From contig JBKQWK010000310.1 in NCBI GenBank assembly GCA_052139595.1, positions 1-6,199 of the forward strand: a stretch of 6,199 nucleotides of DNA, read 5' to 3'. The stretch is from JBKQWK01 sp052139595. GTDB lineage: Bacteria; Actinomycetota; Thermoleophilia; UBA2241. This document shows positions 1 to 5,806 of this stretch, piece by piece; the first letter of the stretch is position 1; each line of letters opens with the position of its first letter. A model generated the notes under the pieces. That model was not told the origin of the DNA, did no database searches, and was given only the letters and a program-made list of their open reading frames with translations. The position numbers and the translations under genes were made by a program.

Positions 1-18
1 GCCAACGTCGTCAGCATC

Positions 19-55
19 GCTGGGGATCAGTTCAAATTTCCCCTGATATACTCCT
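19..55 (+). repeat. CRISPR direct repeat, copy 1
   Basis: This copy is identical over 37 bases to the copy at 83-119. The true unit is probably 36 bases, with the edge base shared by chance. It begins GCTGGGGATCAG, has a central TTCAAATTTCCCC and ends TGATATACTCCT. The first 15 bases form the lower duplex with the tracrRNA anti-repeat. The part around CTGATATACT can form a second, imperfect duplex with tracrRNA sequence at 5086-5095. The end also carries an extended -10 promoter element. Confidence 0.95.
45..52 (+). promoter_or_regulatory. Extended -10 promoter inside CRISPR repeat copy 1
   Basis: The repeat contains TGATATACT (44-52), which fits the extended -10 pattern TGnTATAAT with one mismatch. 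No convincing -35 box lies 16-18 bases upstream, as is usual for extended -10 promoters. Transcription would start near 59, a few bases into the next spacer, giving a crRNA precursor that needs little 5' trimming. Repeat-embedded promoters of this kind are established for type II-C arrays such as that of Neisseria meningitidis. Its use here is inferred from sequence only. Confidence 0.6.
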
Positions 56-82
56 GAGGCTGCTAGCACCGGCGCCGGTGAG

Positions 83-119
83 GCTGGGGATCAGTTCAAA
101 TTTCCCCTGATATACTCCT
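83..119 (+). repeat. CRISPR direct repeat, copy 2 (terminal, cas-proximal)
   Basis: This is a perfect copy of the repeat at 19-55, and it is the last repeat before cas2. Terminal repeats at the downstream end of arrays are often degenerate; this one is not. Its last bases, CTCCT (115-119), double as the 5' arm of the hairpin at 115-147. It carries the same extended -10 element (108-116). Transcription from that element would start near 123, inside the hairpin, and run antisense to cas2. Confidence 0.95.
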
Positions 120-147
120 CAGGGCCTCGAAAAGAGGCCCTGAGGAG
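115..147. terminator. Perfect 14-bp hairpin between array and cas2, probable bidirectional terminator
   Basis: CTCCTCAGGGCCTC (115-128) pairs perfectly with GAGGCCCTGAGGAG (134-147) around a GAAAA loop (129-133). It lies 21 bases after the cas2 stop codon and overlaps the end of the last repeat. That is where transcripts of the array (rightward) and of the cas operon (leftward) converge. Neither side has a good U-tract: GGGGAAAT follows rightward and TATATC leftward. Many high-GC actinobacterial terminators lack one. It could instead be a processing or stability element for the last crRNA. Confidence 0.6.
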
Positions 148-168
148 GGGAAATGTCTCTACGGTGCG

Positions 169-498
169 TCAAAAGATCGCGAGCTGAGACGGCATATCCT
201 CCGTGCCCACGCCCTTGGCGTTAGAAAATCTGAGCGCCGTCGCCCACTGGTGATCGGTGATCGACAGAATCCTGACGTCACCGCCGTCCGGTAGGCTGCT
301 CTTGATGGTGCCGATTGCCGGGATGACCGAACTCACCGATGGCGAGAAGCGCGCGTACACGGAGAGTTGCGTGCGCTGGTAGCCCAGGTCGAGCAGCATG
401 TCGCGGAACTGGGTGGCGTGTCGACGTTCCGCCTTCGTTTGCACGGGCAGGTCAAACATGACCAGAGACCACACGGCATCCTCCGACTTGGGGCTCAC
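169..498 (-). CDS. cas2: CRISPR-associated endoribonuclease Cas2 (type II)
   Basis: This 109-residue protein matches the usual Cas2 size. Its first strand reads VWSLVMFDLPV (residues 9-19), with the conserved Asp at 16, followed by a basic helix (KAERRHATQFRDMLLDLGY) and QLSVYARF, the ferredoxin-like order of type II Cas2. In the family, a Cas2 dimer bridges two Cas1 dimers in the spacer-integration complex; nuclease activity is not needed for that role. The start is GTG at 498-496, overlapping the cas1 stop TGA (497-495) as GTGA, so translation is probably coupled to cas1. No strong Shine-Dalgarno precedes it, which fits coupling. It is the last gene of the operon, followed after 21 bases by the hairpin at 115-147. 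Confidence 0.96.
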   Translation of the reverse strand: MSPKSEDAVWSLVMFDLPVQTKAERRHATQFRDMLLDLGYQRTQLSVYARFSPSVSSVIPAIGTIKSSLPDGGDVRILSITDHQWATALRFSNAKGVGTEDMPSQLAIF

Positions 499-1421
499 GA
501 CGCGATCTCAAGACGGACCTGCTTCTGCGGCCCGCTCCACGCTGGCACTTTCAGCTTGCCAATTCCACCTTCGGCGTAGCGGCCCAGCTGCTGAGCCAGG
601 TCGGTGAGACTGGCGGCAACCGATATTCCGTCGGGGCCGAAGGCTTGCGTCGAACCGTCAACCAGGCTCTGTTTCGTCGAGCGCTCATCGAGCGAGGAAT
701 CCGGGGGTAGGCCGGCAACTACCCAGTCGATTGCCGGTCGAAACGGCTCGATCAGGTCATCTACCAAGTTGAACGCATTAGAGCGGTTATGATGAAAGAC
801 GCCGACGCAAGTGGACAGACCCGCGGAGAGGACGGCGCGCACTCCGTGCCCGCGAAGCACGGCGTAGCCGTAGTCGAGCAGCGCGTTGCGGCCGGTGCCG
901 CCCCGTGGGTTTCGCGAGAACTCGTCCTCATCTTCGTCGAAGAGCCGTGCCCAATAGTAGCGGGCGGCGCGACCCTCGACGTTATTGGGGTCTCCGGAAC
1001 GAACAGCCTTGGTCATCGAGGCGAGGAAGCGCCAGTCCTCGTTGCCGAAGTGCCGCAGATTGGCCGCCTGGCCCGAGATCTTCGCGCGCACAAGTTGGCC
1101 CCACGCGTTCTTGCGCCGGGGAAGCGCCACGGAAGCCTGTGCTCGCTGACGAGCGCCGACCCGCGTGTGTTCTGACCATGCATACATGCCAGCGTTGGGG
1201 ATGCCGCTCCAGCCGCAAATCAGCGTAATGATGTCGAACTCGGCCAGCTGATGGAGGACCGCCGCACCCACGCTGACTTTCAGGCCCAGCAGAATCGTAG
1301 CAACATCTGCGAGAGGAACGACCGTTTCGTCCCCCTCGTCGGGACAGACTACGAGCTGCCCACGCTTGTAGCGAAGCTGACCCGCAAACGAGGTGAGGTC
1401 GATGATTCGCCAGTTGTCGAT
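495..1421 (-). CDS. cas1: CRISPR-associated integrase Cas1 (type II), apparent ATC start
   Basis: Read from ATC at 1421-1419, the protein is 308 residues, the normal size for type II Cas1. The N-terminus DNWRIIDLTSFAGQLRY looks like the authentic family start, followed by the beta-rich domain (VVPLADVATILLGLKVSVGAAVL). The C-terminal helical domain shows the metal-binding triad: Glu149 (NNVEGRAARYYW), His210 or His211 (GVFHHNRSNAFN) and Glu225 (DLIEPFRP). In the family, Cas1 with Cas2 integrates new spacers into the array. No ATG, GTG or TTG occurs in frame between the cas9 stop and GTG at 1271, and starting there would delete the first 50 residues. GAGGAG ends 6 bases before the ATC, an ideal Shine-Dalgarno distance. 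The frame is the same as cas9, 7 codons after its TGA. It overlaps cas2 by 4 bases. The identity is secure; the start is inferred. Confidence 0.95.
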   Translation of the reverse strand: MDNWRIIDLTSFAGQLRYKRGQLVVCPDEGDETVVPLADVATILLGLKVSVGAAVLHQLAEFDIITLICGWSGIPNAGMYAWSEHTRVGARQRAQASVALPRRKNAWGQLVRAKISGQAANLRHFGNEDWRFLASMTKAVRSGDPNNVEGRAARYYWARLFDEDEDEFSRNPRGGTGRNALLDYGYAVLRGHGVRAVLSAGLSTCVGVFHHNRSNAFNLVDDLIEPFRPAIDWVVAGLPPDSSLDERSTKQSLVDGSTQAFGPDGISVAASLTDLAQQLGRYAEGGIGKLKVPAWSGPQKQVRLEIAS

Positions 1422-1427
1422 GGAGCG

Positions 1428-1433
1428 CTCCTC
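1428..1433 (-). promoter_or_regulatory. Ribosome binding site of cas1
   Basis: The minus strand reads GAGGAG, ending 6 bases before an in-frame ATC codon at 1421-1419. It lies between the cas9 TGA and the expected cas1 N-terminus, with no ATG, GTG or TTG behind it in the right frame. This site is the main evidence that translation begins at the ATC, or at a codon that has mutated or been misread there. Confidence 0.6.
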
Positions 1434-1442
1434 AGATGAGAA

Positions 1443-4400
1443 TCACATCACTCTCCAACATGTCGGCAAACCGCGCTCCGACTTTAGCCGGGGCCGGCCG
1501 AGAATGTCTCTGCGGACAACTTGGGCCTTGCACGCGCCAAATACGACGTCAACGGACGGCAACCATCCACCGCCGGCGATTGCCTTCTGCACCCCGTCCG
1601 GAGCGTCATCGGATACGCCTTCGCCGGAGAGTGCGCGCGGGCGGAGGCGAAGCTTGCTCTCGGTGAACAATCCGTCGCAAACCCAGCGCGTGGTGCCGGA
1701 GTAGGCTGCGAGAACGTCACCGACCTGTCCCCTGCCATGCTGGCTAGTCATGTCAAGCAGCAGCTCATCGCCTAGTACGATCCAGCCGATGTACTCGGCG
1801 GCGCCCTGCTCGAGCACGCCGCGAAGCCGCTGCTCGGCGACCCGACGACTAATCGCCTGCGGCGGGATGTCCACGGTGAACAAGTCTTCGTGAGCGTGGC
1901 GCAGCAGATCGACCTCGTAGACGCGCATCATGGCGTAAAAGGACTTGACCTTGCCAGACTTCAATGCCTGTTGGCAGCGGTAGATACGCGCGTGATGGAA
2001 GGAGGCACCGAGTTCGGCGTAGCCACCGCGAACAGAGATACAACCGGCGCCGGTGGGAAAATACGAAAGCTCATCGTCGGCGCCGTGCCACGTCCCCTGC
2101 ACGCGCAGTCGTCGTTCTGGGTCGGCGGGCAGCCCCATGCCGGGCGTAAAGTCCGGCTGTCGCGTCAGCGCCACCCATTGCGCAGGCGTCGCCGAGCGGT
2201 CGATCTGTTCCGTGCTCCATGCGTCGCCCACTCGCAGCTTCTTAAGCGGGCGAATGGTGTCCTCGTGCCCTGCTGAGCTGCCAAGCCTGAGGCGAAGGAA
2301 CTCGAACACGGGCACGTGATCTGACTCGACGGCTAACTGAACCATGTCCACCAACCGCTCCATCTGCGTCTGCCACTCGGCGAACAGTGCGGGATTGGTG
2401 CCTCGGTAGTGCTTCCAGTCGATCTCGCCGCGAGGGCCTACGATCTGGGCCGCGTGGCGCAGGTTGTCACGCACCACGAGCGCTTGGGCAACACCCGGTC
2501 TGATCATGGCAATGGTGGCTGCGTCCACGGCATGATGACGACGGTCGAGCCGGTTCTTGCCGACCTTGCTGTCGCCCTGATCGCCGATCAGAAGGAGGCG
2601 CCGCTGGATGCCAGCAGCCTTGCGCGCCTCGGATGTGATCCAGCCGCGGTACACGGCAACGCGAGTCAGACTCTTGAGCTCGTCGCGGTAATGGACCTCG
2701 ATGCGACGGTGCAGCTCGTTGGCCATCCAACCGACGGACTCGATGGAGCGGTTATCGAGATCATCGTCGGCGTCACTTCGCCGTAGGCGATCGCGCACGC
2801 CCTTGATAATGCGGCCTTCGCGGGTGTACGGCTTGCGCCTCTTGGAGTCGTTCTTGGCGGCAGTGTCGAAGAAGTCCTCAGCGCGAGCGATGGCGTCCTC
2901 GAGCGTCACGCCGCGATCCTTGGCGGAGTCGCTCCCAGCCCAAACGGCGAAGGGCAGCTTGCCCTTGGCGTGATTGCACTCGCGGCAGACGGCGGCCAGA
3001 TTGGTCTGGGTGTTGGTCGAACCCTGCCCGGCGCGCGGCACGATGTGGTCCATCTCGAACGTCCCCCACTGCAAGGTTGTGCCGCAGTATAGGCAGCGGC
3101 TATTCTGCCGCTGAATGGCGCGCCAGCGGTACACATCGGACTGCCGGGCGCCGAAACGGGCTGGGCCGTCCACCTCGTGGAGATCGTCTTCGCCGGCGTC
3201 TCGGCTGGCGGCGAGGAACTCCAGGGGAATCTCCTGCCGGGCCTTGGCGTTCTCGTCGGCGTTCTTGTTGCGCTCACGCGCTTCCTTGCGCGCCATAGCC
3301 TCACTCATGAGCCCGTCGCGCGTGTGCTCGATGTTGACACTGAGTGGCGGCCCCCAGATGTGCTCCGCTGACGCTAAGTACCGCGCTATGATCTTGGTCA
3401 CGCGGTCGACGGCCGGGTTGCCGACCGGTTGGCCGATGGGGTCGGCCGGGGGCTTCCAGGAGTCGTCGATCGTCGGGAAGCAGTGCTTGCGTGCGGCATG
3501 CAGATCGTCCTCGGACTCCTCCATCCACCGGGTGATACGCCGCATGCTCTTCGCCGAGTAAGCGGCGCGCCCCTCCGGCAGCTTGATGTTGTCAAGCTTC
3601 GCCAAGACTTCCTCGGGCAGCTGCTCGACGAACTCCGTGGCGCGAGCCTCGGCCTCACGGGCGCGGTCGTCTTGGTCGCCCGACCCGGAGCCGTTGGAGA
3701 TGACGACTAGGAGAGCTTCTTTGCCGACGTCATCGACCGAGTCCCAGTACTGCACTAGCTCCTTGATCTTGGACTCTCGGATACGGAGGTCTGTGACGTT
3801 GACCGGTGGCCGACCAGCGCCGCGCTCGCCTAGCTCGGTCTCTTTAGCGGTACCGAGAAGGTCGCGACGTGAGACGCCAAGGAACACCGCCACGTCGTCC
3901 CAGCTGACGTCGTCGGACGTCCAGAGGAACGCGATAGCCGCTCGCCGTTCGTCGGGGGTAAGCGGCCGCACATTTTTAGCCAAAGTGTCGCGGATACGCA
4001 GGTTCGCCACCTTATCTGCAATGCGGAAGCGCTGAAAGGCGAGGCTCGCCTTCTCGGCCCTTGGCTCGTCTCCCATGCCGGGTAAGGGGTCTTTGCCGAC
4101 CCTACCTGCTGCTGAGCCCTTTGACGAGCGCTGCGCGAACACCGCCTCGACGACGGTCTCGAACTGGTCCTCAGGCAGGTCCTGCCTCTCCCAGATTCGG
4201 CGCATTTCACGGACGTTATCCGACTGGTGGGTCTTGCCCTCCAGCAAAGGAGTAACGTTCCGGCCATCTTTGCGCTTGCGGGTGCCGCGGATGCGCAGCC
4301 TGGAGTCCGACTCCAGAGCAGCGCAAACGATCTCGGCCGCGGCCATAGTGTCGTCGAACATGCCAGCGTCGCGCTTGTTCAGCAGATCGATGAGCGTATG

Positions 4401-4883
4401 AAACTCCTTGGATGGCCCGGTTGCTGCCTTGAGTGACTCCACCGAAGCGTAAGGACTGCGCCAACCGCGATGACGTGCGATGTGGCGCACCGCGACCGAC
4501 AGCTTCTCGTGCAAGTCCTGCTGATCGTCAATCCTGATTGTGAGCAAGTCTCGACGAACCCTCCACGGGTAATACGGATCGGCAAAGGTCTCTAGGTCGA
4601 CGATGGGCCATTGCAGAGACCGCAGCGTTTCGTCGAGTTTGAGCAGACGTTGCCTGCGGCGACGAACGAGGCGGCGCATACGCCGGGCGACGCCGGAGAC
4701 CGCCTTGCGTGTGCCGGCCGTCTTGTTGGCGGTCGGATCCACGCCGCCATCGTGAATGATCGTCTGCAGCGAGAGAATCTCAACCGGTGTGCCGGAGCCG
4801 TCCACCTCGATAGCTGCAAGACCCACGGAGTTGAGGCCGACGTCGATGCCAATACGGTAGCTCTTGGGAGACTCGGTGGTCAT
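1443..4883 (-). CDS. cas9: Type II-C CRISPR RNA-guided endonuclease Cas9
   Basis: This 1146-residue protein is a compact Cas9 of the Actinomyces/Corynebacterium type. The RuvC-I motif IGIDVGLNSVGLAAIEV (11-27) carries catalytic Asp14. An Arg-rich bridge helix follows (about 66-82), then a helical recognition lobe to about 500. RuvC-II is LSVNIEH with Glu519. The HNH domain spans about 585-645, with DHIVPR (Asp612, His613), Asn628 and CxxC pairs 597/600 and 633/636, a probable zinc site like that in A. naeslundii Cas9. RuvC-III is DRRHHAVDAA with His784 and Asp787. The wedge and PAM-reading region follows to the end. All catalytic residues are present, so both target strands should be cut. The ATG at 4883 is supported by AAGGAG 6 bases upstream and by the correct distance to RuvC-I. 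It is the first operon gene, downstream of the tracrRNA. The PAM cannot be read from the sequence. Confidence 0.98.
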   Translation of the reverse strand: MTTESPKSYRIGIDVGLNSVGLAAIEVDGSGTPVEILSLQTIIHDGGVDPTANKTAGTRKAVSGVARRMRRLVRRRRQRLLKLDETLRSLQWPIVDLETFADPYYPWRVRRDLLTIRIDDQQDLHEKLSVAVRHIARHRGWRSPYASVESLKAATGPSKEFHTLIDLLNKRDAGMFDDTMAAAEIVCAALESDSRLRIRGTRKRKDGRNVTPLLEGKTHQSDNVREMRRIWERQDLPEDQFETVVEAVFAQRSSKGSAAGRVGKDPLPGMGDEPRAEKASLAFQRFRIADKVANLRIRDTLAKNVRPLTPDERRAAIAFLWTSDDVSWDDVAVFLGVSRRDLLGTAKETELGERGAGRPPVNVTDLRIRESKIKELVQYWDSVDDVGKEALLVVISNGSGSGDQDDRAREAEARATEFVEQLPEEVLAKLDNIKLPEGRAAYSAKSMRRITRWMEESEDDLHAARKHCFPTIDDSWKPPADPIGQPVGNPAVDRVTKIIARYLASAEHIWGPPLSVNIEHTRDGLMSEAMARKEARERNKNADENAKARQEIPLEFLAASRDAGEDDLHEVDGPARFGARQSDVYRWRAIQRQNSRCLYCGTTLQWGTFEMDHIVPRAGQGSTNTQTNLAAVCRECNHAKGKLPFAVWAGSDSAKDRGVTLEDAIARAEDFFDTAAKNDSKRRKPYTREGRIIKGVRDRLRRSDADDDLDNRSIESVGWMANELHRRIEVHYRDELKSLTRVAVYRGWITSEARKAAGIQRRLLLIGDQGDSKVGKNRLDRRHHAVDAATIAMIRPGVAQALVVRDNLRHAAQIVGPRGEIDWKHYRGTNPALFAEWQTQMERLVDMVQLAVESDHVPVFEFLRLRLGSSAGHEDTIRPLKKLRVGDAWSTEQIDRSATPAQWVALTRQPDFTPGMGLPADPERRLRVQGTWHGADDELSYFPTGAGCISVRGGYAELGASFHHARIYRCQQALKSGKVKSFYAMMRVYEVDLLRHAHEDLFTVDIPPQAISRRVAEQRLRGVLEQGAAEYIGWIVLGDELLLDMTSQHGRGQVGDVLAAYSGTTRWVCDGLFTESKLRLRPRALSGEGVSDDAPDGVQKAIAGGGWLPSVDVVFGACKAQVVRRDILGRPRLKSERGLPTCWRVM

Positions 4884-4889
4884 GTGTTG

Positions 4890-4895
4890 CTCCTT
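4890..4895 (-). promoter_or_regulatory. Ribosome binding site of cas9
   Basis: The minus strand reads AAGGAG, followed by 6 bases and then the ATG at 4883-4881. This is a near-ideal Shine-Dalgarno and fixes the cas9 start. Confidence 0.85.
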
Positions 4896-4913
4896 CGTCG
4901 ACTCGTCGGCGCA

Positions 4914-4919
4914 ATACTA
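4914..4919 (-). promoter_or_regulatory. Weak candidate -10 box for the cas operon
   Basis: The 110 bases between the tracrRNA end and cas9 should hold the cas operon promoter unless transcription reads through from the tracrRNA. The best -10-like hexamer on the minus strand is TAGTAT, about 30 bases before the cas9 ATG. I see no convincing -35 at the right spacing and no extended -10 motif, so this is tentative. I see nothing else in the interval. Confidence 0.22.
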
Positions 4920-4993
4920 CGACATGAGTCGGACGGAAGACCATTGCGGTTAAACACGCAGGGAGACATTGATGACCGAGGGCGGACATGCAC

Positions 4994-5036
4994 TAAAAGA
5001 GCCGGGCCTCCATCCAAAGACGGAGGCCCGGCTGGA
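4994..5036 (-). terminator. Intrinsic terminator of the tracrRNA
   Basis: On the minus strand AGCCGGGCCTCC (5033-5022) pairs perfectly with GGAGGCCCGGCT (5011-5000). Three more pairs, including one G-U, close on a TTTG loop. CTTTTAG follows immediately, giving a short U-run. This GC-rich stem doubles as the 3' hairpin of the tracrRNA that Cas9 recognises in related systems. It also separates tracrRNA transcription from cas9, 110 bases downstream. Confidence 0.85.
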
Positions 5037-5066
5037 GCATTCGCCATCGCAAACGAGACGATGGTT

Positions 5067-5081
5067 ACTGAGGATCAGTTC
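5067..5081 (-). other. Anti-repeat of the tracrRNA
   Basis: On the plus strand ACTGAGGATCAGTTC differs from the repeat start GCTGGGGATCAGTTC at two positions. Both become G-U wobbles in the RNA duplex, so the 15-bp crRNA:tracrRNA stem is uninterrupted. This pairing fixes the orientation of the array and links it to this tracrRNA. Confidence 0.93.
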
Positions 5082-5087
5082 TTAGCT

Positions 5088-5117
5088 ATTGTACCACGGG
5101 TGTGTTCTTCTCCCCAA
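5088..5117 (-). promoter_or_regulatory. tracrRNA promoter (extended -10)
   Basis: The minus strand carries TGGTACAAT (5096-5088), a good extended -10 element (TGn then TACAAT). A weak -35 candidate TTGGGG (5117-5112) lies 18 bases upstream. Transcription would begin around 5082-5080, directly at the anti-repeat. The -10 region is itself the antisense counterpart of the TGATATACT element in the repeat, so the two promoters sit on opposite strands of related sequence. Confidence 0.65.
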
Positions 5118-5458
5118 CAATCTTGAAGCCATCCGGCATTCGGGTTCGAGGACGAAAATGCGACCTCGATCGCAAGTGGCTCAGCCCGCCCAACGGCAAA
5201 CCCGTTTGCATGGCGATACGCTGACGCCGAGGTCGATGGGGACGCGCACGTCACACCGTCCACGTGCCTGAAAGTGTTCGCAGCTGATCGCCAGCAACTG
5301 TCGGCGATCAAATGATGTCCCAAGCTGATGCCCCGAGCATCAAGTAATTCCCGCCATTAGCTCAGAGTCAAACAACTCCCCATCCGCGATATTCTGTCTT
5401 GTATCACACGACGCTCCTGCGAATCGTGTACGGCTGGTAGTCCTCGAGCTGCAATGAT
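5118..5458. other. Gene-free stretch upstream of the tracrRNA
   Basis: I see no convincing gene here. Open frames on either strand are short, lack a ribosome binding site and show no recognisable motif. One small hairpin is visible: TGATCGCC (5285-5292) pairs with GGCGATCA (5303-5310) over a 10-base loop, without a U-run. The stretch may hold decayed coding sequence, for example a short plus-strand run reading CDLDRKWLSPPNGKPV near 5160-5207, but it matches nothing I know. No insertion-sequence ends, tRNA or further repeats were found. Confidence 0.5.
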
Positions 5459-5477
5459 TCGACCATCAACCGGTCGA
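5459..5477 (-). terminator. Weak hairpin after the 5485-5796 frame
   Basis: TCGACC and GGTCGA (5459-5464 and 5472-5477) form a 6-bp stem with a 7-base loop, starting 7 bases after the stop of the small minus-strand frame. AATCATT follows on that strand, a poor U-run. It may be a weak terminator or chance. Confidence 0.22.
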
Positions 5478-5484
5478 GTGCAAA

Positions 5485-5796
5485 TCACCCTGTGTATTCC
5501 TTGGGCGTTTCAACGTGAATTGCCGCCACATCCACCTGGCTGGTCTGCTTAAGCAGGTGCTCCATAAGCGTATGCGACCAGGGACAGAAATACTCGCTCA
5601 GCTCACTTCGGGCAAGCTGCGGGATCAGATGGTAGCCGACGGAGGGGACGGCAAGTGGCGGCGAAGCGGTGCGGCTGAAACGCAATTCATTGTCGGCAAG
5701 GATCGCCGCATCGCTCCGATACTGGCAAATCGTTTCACTGAAGACCGTGTTGATGATCGGATTATTCATGATCCCTTGCGCACCGCATCCCCACAT
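5485..5796 (-). CDS. Small hypothetical protein (doubtful)
   Basis: This is a 103-residue frame of unknown function. From ATG at 5796 it is preceded by AGGAG (5806-5802) at 5 bases, and by a -10-like TAAAAT (5828-5823) that would give a leader of about 20 bases. A second ATG at residue 10 (MNNPIINTVF) is also possible. The C-terminal half has about 69% G or C at third positions, moderate for this genome. No signal peptide, membrane segment or known motif is visible. Its most protein-like part is VGYHLIPQLARSELSEYF and the tail VDVAAIHVETPKEY. It does not resemble any Cas protein. It could be a real small gene, a remnant of a larger one, or a chance frame. Confidence 0.33.
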   Translation of the reverse strand: MWGCGAQGIMNNPIINTVFSETICQYRSDAAILADNELRFSRTASPPLAVPSVGYHLIPQLARSELSEYFCPWSHTLMEHLLKQTSQVDVAAIHVETPKEYTG

Positions 5797-5806
5797 ACCG
5801 GCTCCT

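Larger units (their letters stand above)
1..119 (+). CRISPR. Cas-proximal end of a type II-C CRISPR array (partial)
   Basis: Two identical repeats (19-55 and 83-119) lie 64 bases apart. They flank one complete spacer of about 28 bases (56-83, with one base uncertain at the boundary). Positions 1-18 are the end of another spacer, so the array continues beyond the left edge. The plus strand is assigned as the crRNA strand because the repeat start (CTGGGGATCAGTTC) is what the tracrRNA anti-repeat at 5067-5081 can pair with. The array therefore reads towards the cas genes, convergent with them. The repeat resembles the C. diphtheriae type II-C repeat from memory. Only two repeats are visible, but the nearby cas9, cas1, cas2 and tracrRNA make the call secure. 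Confidence 0.96.
4994..5082 (-). ncRNA. tracrRNA, C. diphtheriae-like
   Basis: The minus strand begins with the anti-repeat GAACTGATCCTCAGT (5081-5067). It can pair with the first 15 repeat bases, with two G-U wobbles and no mismatch. A 6-bp hairpin follows, CCATCG/CGATGG (5064-5059 with 5049-5044), with a TCTCGTTTG loop. A linker GAATGCTCC comes next, then the terminator hairpin. This order and the CTCGTTT loop closely resemble the C. diphtheriae tracrRNA as I recall it. The 5' end is placed about 7 bases after the -10 box at 5088-5093, giving roughly 90 bases. A form starting further upstream would add an upper duplex: 5095-5086 can pair at 8 of 10 positions with repeat bases CTGATATACT. 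The RNA lies upstream of cas9 on the same strand and pairs with crRNA for Cas9 loading and RNase III processing. Confidence 0.93.

Noticed and set aside
153..224. A 23-codon plus-strand frame (MSLRCVKRSRAE...) starting 4 bases after GGAGG next to the array hairpin.
   Set aside because: The purine run is the 3' arm of the hairpin plus flanking G residues, and the frame is antisense to the end of cas2. Its composition is not protein-like.
495..1271. Cas1 as a 258-residue protein starting at GTG 1271.
   Set aside because: This start is in the middle of the conserved N-terminal beta domain, has no ribosome binding site, and leaves 50 well-conserved-looking codons untranslated.
2043..2055. Possible self-target: 13 bases in cas9 (ACCGGCGCCGGTG) match the spacer core at 68-80.
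   Set aside because: The match is a GC-rich palindrome covering less than half of the spacer, with mismatches at the PAM-proximal end. It is most simply chance.
1890..4401. Many open frames of 60-150 codons on the plus strand, and in other minus frames, across cas9.
   Set aside because: They are shadows of a long, clearly identified Cas9 gene in GC-rich DNA. Their products are Arg/Ser/Pro-rich and show no motifs.
4611..5126. A 171-codon plus-strand frame running over the cas9 start and the tracrRNA.
   Set aside because: It covers the antisense of the cas9 N-terminus, the intergenic region and the tracrRNA with its terminator. It has no recognisable domain and no support as a gene.
5285..5310. 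An 8-bp hairpin as a possible terminator or operator.
   Set aside because: It has no U-run and no adjacent gene. It is reported only as part of the gene-free stretch.
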